Source: Alphaproteobacteria bacterium
Lineage (GTDB): Bacteria; Pseudomonadota; Alphaproteobacteria; ATCC43930; CGMCC-115725
Assembly: GCA_017353855.1 (NCBI GenBank)
Contig: JAFMSA010000152.1
Location: 1-8,300 of the forward strand
DNA: 8,300 nucleotides
Direction of reading: 5' to 3'
This document shows positions 5,464 through 8,300 of the stretch, one piece after another. Position numbers and translations under genes: made by a program. Numbering within the stretch: position 1 is the stretch's first letter; every line of letters starts with the position of its first letter. Under the pieces are notes generated by a model. The model did no database searches. It saw only the letters and a list, made by a program, of their open reading frames with translations, and was not told where the DNA came from.

Positions 5464-7455
5464 ATGATCGTAGAGATCGGCCACTTTGCTCTGATACTCG
5501 CGCTTTTGGTGGCGCTTGTGCAGGGGACGCTGCCGTTGCTCGGTGCCTCGCTGCGCAGCCGGCCGCTGATGGATCTGGCGTCATCGGCGGCGCTGCTGCA
5601 ATTCGGCCTGGTGGCGTTCGCCTTTGCCGTGTTCATGCACGCCCACATCGTCTCGGATTTCTCGGTGCGCAACGTCTTCGAGAATTCCAACACCGCCAAG
5701 CCGATGCTCTACAAGGTGACCGGGGTCTGGGGCAGCCATGAAGGCTCGATGATGCTCTGGGTCCTGATGCTGACCTTGTTCGGCGGCCTGGTGGCCGTTC
5801 TGGGCCGCTCGTTGCCCCCCACCTTGCGGGCGCGCACGTTGGCGATCCAGGGGCTGCTGGGCTTTGGCACGCTCGCCTTTATCATCGGCACGTCCAACCC
5901 GTTCGCTCGCCTGATCCCCGCCCCGCTCGAGGGGCGCGATCTCAACCCGCTCTTACAGGATCCGGGCCTCGCCTTTCATCCCCCGTTTCTCTATTTCGGC
6001 TATGTCGGGTTCTCGATCACTTATTCCTTCGCGGTTGCCGCACTGATCGAGGGACGGATCGGCGCCGCCTGGGCGCGCTGGGTCCGGCCCTGGACATTGA
6101 CGGCCTGGTGCGGGCTGACGATCGGGATCGCGATGGGCAGCTGGTGGGCCTATTACGACCTCGGCTGGGGCGGGTGGTGGTACTGGGATCCGGTCGAGAA
6201 CGCGTCTTTCATGCCGTGGCTGCTGGGTACGGCTCTGTTGCATTCGGCGGCTGTCGTCGAGAAGCGCGAGACCCTGCAGCGCTGGACGGTCTTGCTGGCG
6301 ATCCTGACCTTCGGCATGAGCCTGATCGGGACCTTTCTGGTGCGCTCGGGCGTGCTTACCTCGGTCCACTCCTTTGCCGTCGACCCGACGCGCGGCGTCT
6401 TCATTCTGGTGCTGGTCGCGCTCGTGATCGGCGCAGGCCTTGTGCTTTATGCCTTTCGTGCCGCGGGGCTGGAAACCGGCAACCCGTTTGCGCCGGTCAG
6501 CCGTGAAGGTGCGCTCGTACTCAACAACCTGCTGATCTGCGCGGGCATGGCAACGGTGTTTCTCGGCACCTTTTATCCGCTCTTCGCGGAGGTGACCAGT
6601 GGCGCCAAACTGTCGGTCGGGCCGCAGTTCTTCGACGCGACCTTTGTGCCGATACTGGCGCCTGCCATCGTCGCGATGGTGATCGCCCCTGTGCTGGCGT
6701 GGCGCCGCGGCAATCTTCGCGCAGCCTTGCACCGCCTGCTCCCGGCCTTGCTCGGCGCTCTCCTCGCCCCGGCGGCCGTTCTCGCGTTCCATCGCGCAGC
6801 GCCGCCGGCGGCGCTGGCGGGGATCGCACTTGCAGCCTGGGCGATGCTCGGTGTGCTGGCCGACCTCGCCGATCGAAGCGGGCTGGCAAAGCAGCCGTTG
6901 GGGACGGCATGGCGGCGGTTGCGGCATTTGCCTCGCGGCACGTGGGGATACACGATCGCCCATTTCGGTATCGGGGTGCTGATCGCCGGGATCGTCGTCT
7001 CGAGCGCATGGCGCAGCGAGCGCATCGAGACCGTGCACGCCGGCGACAGACTGGAGATTGCCGGCCGGACGCTCCGTTTTGTCGGTGTTACCGAAGCAGA
7101 CGTCGCCAACTACCATGCGCAGCGCGCCGAGATTGTCGTCGAGCGGCCCGGCAGCGAACCCCTGACCCTCTATCCCGAGCGCCGCTGGTACCCGGTCGCC
7201 GGCAGCCAGACGACCAATACCGCGATCGCCACCAACGGATTCGGAGATCTTTACCTGGCGCTCGGCGATCCGGACGGTCACGGTGGCTGGGTGCTGCGGG
7301 CGTATTACAATCCGCTCGTCCCGTGGATCTGGTTTGGCGCGATCCTCGCCGCCCTCGGCGGCCTCGTCTCGCTCACCGATCGTCGGCTGCGCGTGCGTCT
7401 GCCGGCCGCGAGGGTTTCGCCGGCTACCGTTCCGGCAGGATCGGCGGATTCCTGA
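5464..7455 (+). CDS. ccmF: Cytochrome c haem lyase subunit CcmF (CycK)
   Basis: This 663-residue polytopic inner-membrane protein belongs to the System I haem lyase, which takes haem from holo-CcmE and joins it to the CXXCH thiols of apocytochrome c. It starts with a hydrophobic segment (MIVEIGHFALILALL), carries the WWD haem-handling motif at about 235-251 (GWGGWWYWDPVENASFMP), and has a periplasmic domain at about 520-615 followed by a last membrane segment near 617-637. The four functional histidines are all visible: periplasmic H172 (FHPPFLY) and H302 (SVHSFAVDP), and transmembrane H260 and H500. These sit close to H173, H303, H261 and H491 of E. coli CcmF as I recall them. Length is normal for the family. 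Its stop TGA shares one base with the ccmH ATG (TGATG), so the two are translationally coupled. No ccmE lies directly upstream, where many alphaproteobacteria have it. Confidence 0.96.
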   Translation: MIVEIGHFALILALLVALVQGTLPLLGASLRSRPLMDLASSAALLQFGLVAFAFAVFMHAHIVSDFSVRNVFENSNTAKPMLYKVTGVWGSHEGSMMLWVLMLTLFGGLVAVLGRSLPPTLRARTLAIQGLLGFGTLAFIIGTSNPFARLIPAPLEGRDLNPLLQDPGLAFHPPFLYFGYVGFSITYSFAVAALIEGRIGAAWARWVRPWTLTAWCGLTIGIAMGSWWAYYDLGWGGWWYWDPVENASFMPWLLGTALLHSAAVVEKRETLQRWTVLLAILTFGMSLIGTFLVRSGVLTSVHSFAVDPTRGVFILVLVALVIGAGLVLYAFRAAGLETGNPFAPVSREGALVLNNLLICAGMATVFLGTFYPLFAEVTSGAKLSVGPQFFDATFVPILAPAIVAMVIAPVLAWRRGNLRAALHRLLPALLGALLAPAAVLAFHRAAPPAALAGIALAAWAMLGVLADLADRSGLAKQPLGTAWRRLRHLPRGTWGYTIAHFGIGVLIAGIVVSSAWRSERIETVHAGDRLEIAGRTLRFVGVTEADVANYHAQRAEIVVERPGSEPLTLYPERRWYPVAGSQTTNTAIATNGFGDLYLALGDPDGHGGWVLRAYYNPLVPWIWFGAILAALGGLVSLTDRRLRVRLPAARVSPATVPAGSADS

Positions 7456-7922
7456 TGGTCCGGCGCCTGCTTTTTGCGACAGCGCTGCTGACGGCGATCT
7501 GGGTGCCTGCAGCCCATGCGGTTGAACCTTCCGAGCGGCTTGCCGATCCGGCGCTCGAGGCGCGCGCCCGGGCCCTCAGCGAAGAACTGCGCTGCCTCGT
7601 CTGCCAGAACCAGTCCCTCGACGAGTCGAATGCCGATCTTGCACATGATCTGCGCGTTCTGCTGCGGCAACGACTGCTCGCCGGCGACAGCGATCAGCAG
7701 GTTCTCGACTACCTCGTCGCTCGCTACGGACAGTTCGTCCTGCTCGACCCGCCCTTCGAACCGGCGACGTACCTGCTTTGGTTGGGCCCCCCGCTTTTGG
7801 TCGGGGGTGCCGGCATCGTCCTGGCGCTGCGCGCGCGTCGCCGTCGGGCCGGCGGGGCACCGCCTGCCTTGACCCAGGACGAAAGAGCGCGCGCCGCCGC
7901 TCTGTTGGGCGAAGGCGTATGA
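7455..7922 (+). CDS. ccmH: Cytochrome c maturation thiol-disulphide protein CcmH (CycL)
   Basis: This is a 155-residue membrane-anchored periplasmic protein. Residues 1-22 form a Sec signal peptide (MVRRLLFATALL..AHA). The signature LRCLVCQNQSL carries the redox pair C47 and C50, within the three-helix domain at about 30-100. A C-terminal membrane anchor spans about 107-125 and is followed by an Arg-rich cytoplasmic stretch. It keeps the haem-binding Cys pair of apocytochrome c reduced, or holds it as a mixed disulphide, for the CcmF/H lyase. It begins on the last base of the ccmF stop and ends with ATGA overlap into ccmI, so it is the middle gene of a coupled operon. The length matches the short alphaproteobacterial form without a fused TPR (CcmI) domain; the partner domain is the next gene. 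Confidence 0.96.
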   Translation: MVRRLLFATALLTAIWVPAAHAVEPSERLADPALEARARALSEELRCLVCQNQSLDESNADLAHDLRVLLRQRLLAGDSDQQVLDYLVARYGQFVLLDPPFEPATYLLWLGPPLLVGGAGIVLALRARRRRAGGAPPALTQDERARAAALLGEGV

Positions 7923-8300
7923 TCTGGTTCTGGATCGTCGCCGGGCTGCTGGTCCTGTGCGCGCTGCTCGCGCTGTTGAGACCGCTCCTACGGGCAGCAG
8001 CCGAAAGCTCGGACCGCGGCGAATCGGTTGTCGAGGTATTCCGTCGCGAGCTCGCTAACGTCGAGAACGAGCTCGCGCACGGCAGGCTTGCCGCGGATCA
8101 GGCCGAAGCGGCGCGGGCCGACGTGACCCGGCGGATGATCGCCGCTGCCGACAAGGAGAGCCAAGAAGCCGGCCGGGACATCCGTCGCGACCGCGCGACG
8201 TCGTGGCGCATGGGCGCCGTCGCCGGAATTGCCGCGCTGTTGCCGGCGGCATCGCTCGCCCTTTACACGGCCGTCGGTACGCCGGCAGCAATCGGTCCGA
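7919..8300 (+). CDS. ccmI: Cytochrome c maturation chaperone CcmI (CycH), N-terminal part (3' end outside window)
   Basis: The frame opens with ATG overlapping the ccmH stop (ATGA) and stays open to the window edge, giving 127 residues. Residues about 2-20 are a first membrane helix (MIWFWIVAGLLVLCALLALL). Residues about 35-95 are a charged, Ala/Glu/Arg-rich helical loop (VVEVFRRELANVENELAHG) of the kind found between the two helices in this family. Residues about 97-117 are a second membrane helix (MGAVAGIAALLPAASLALY), followed by TPAAIGP. This two-helix head is typical of CcmI. The periplasmic TPR domain that binds the C-terminal helix of apocytochrome c would follow outside the window. 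The spacing and overlap with ccmH place it in the same operon. A weak GAAGG lies 3 bases before the start, so translation probably depends on coupling. Confidence 0.88.
   Translation, partial: MIWFWIVAGLLVLCALLALLRPLLRAAAESSDRGESVVEVFRRELANVENELAHGRLAADQAEAARADVTRRMIAAADKESQEAGRDIRRDRATSWRMGAVAGIAALLPAASLALYTAVGTPAAIGP

Overview
This is a GC-rich window with every gene on the plus strand. It most likely comes from an alphaproteobacterium. The two-subunit NAD-linked formate dehydrogenase resembles the methylotroph type, the cytochrome c maturation genes have the proteobacterial System I form, and a palindromic repeat resembles those scattered through Rhizobiales genomes. The order (Rhizobiales or Rhodospirillales) cannot be settled from this sequence.

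Layout. Positions 1-389 hold the C-terminal end of a CoA-transferase that reads as formyl-CoA:oxalate CoA-transferase (frc). Twelve bases later comes a formate dehydrogenase pair. The beta subunit (402-2177) fuses a NuoE-like and a NuoF-like part. The alpha subunit (2210-4978) is the molybdenum or tungsten bis-MGD catalytic chain. The junction between them carries a degenerate REP-like palindromic element that also encodes the last residues of the beta chain. A 485-base stretch without a convincing gene (4979-5463) follows. Its second half holds several dyads, including an 18-bp perfect palindrome just before ccmF. The rest is a tightly overlapping cytochrome c maturation cluster: ccmF (5464-7455), ccmH (7455-7922) and the start of ccmI (7919 to the window edge).

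How the genes work together. Frc makes oxalyl-CoA from oxalate, using formyl-CoA as CoA donor and releasing formate. The dehydrogenase oxidises formate to CO2 and passes the electrons through a chain of Fe-S clusters to FMN and NAD+. The frc-fdh linkage therefore looks like an oxalate-to-NADH unit; oxalyl-CoA decarboxylase would be expected upstream, outside the window. The ccm genes form a separate unit that attaches haem to apocytochrome c at the outer face of the inner membrane.

I found no clearly new system. The points most worth checking are the repeat-derived tail of the beta subunit, the possible alternative hairpins in the ccmF leader, and the reduced ccm gene order without ccmE or ccmG in place.
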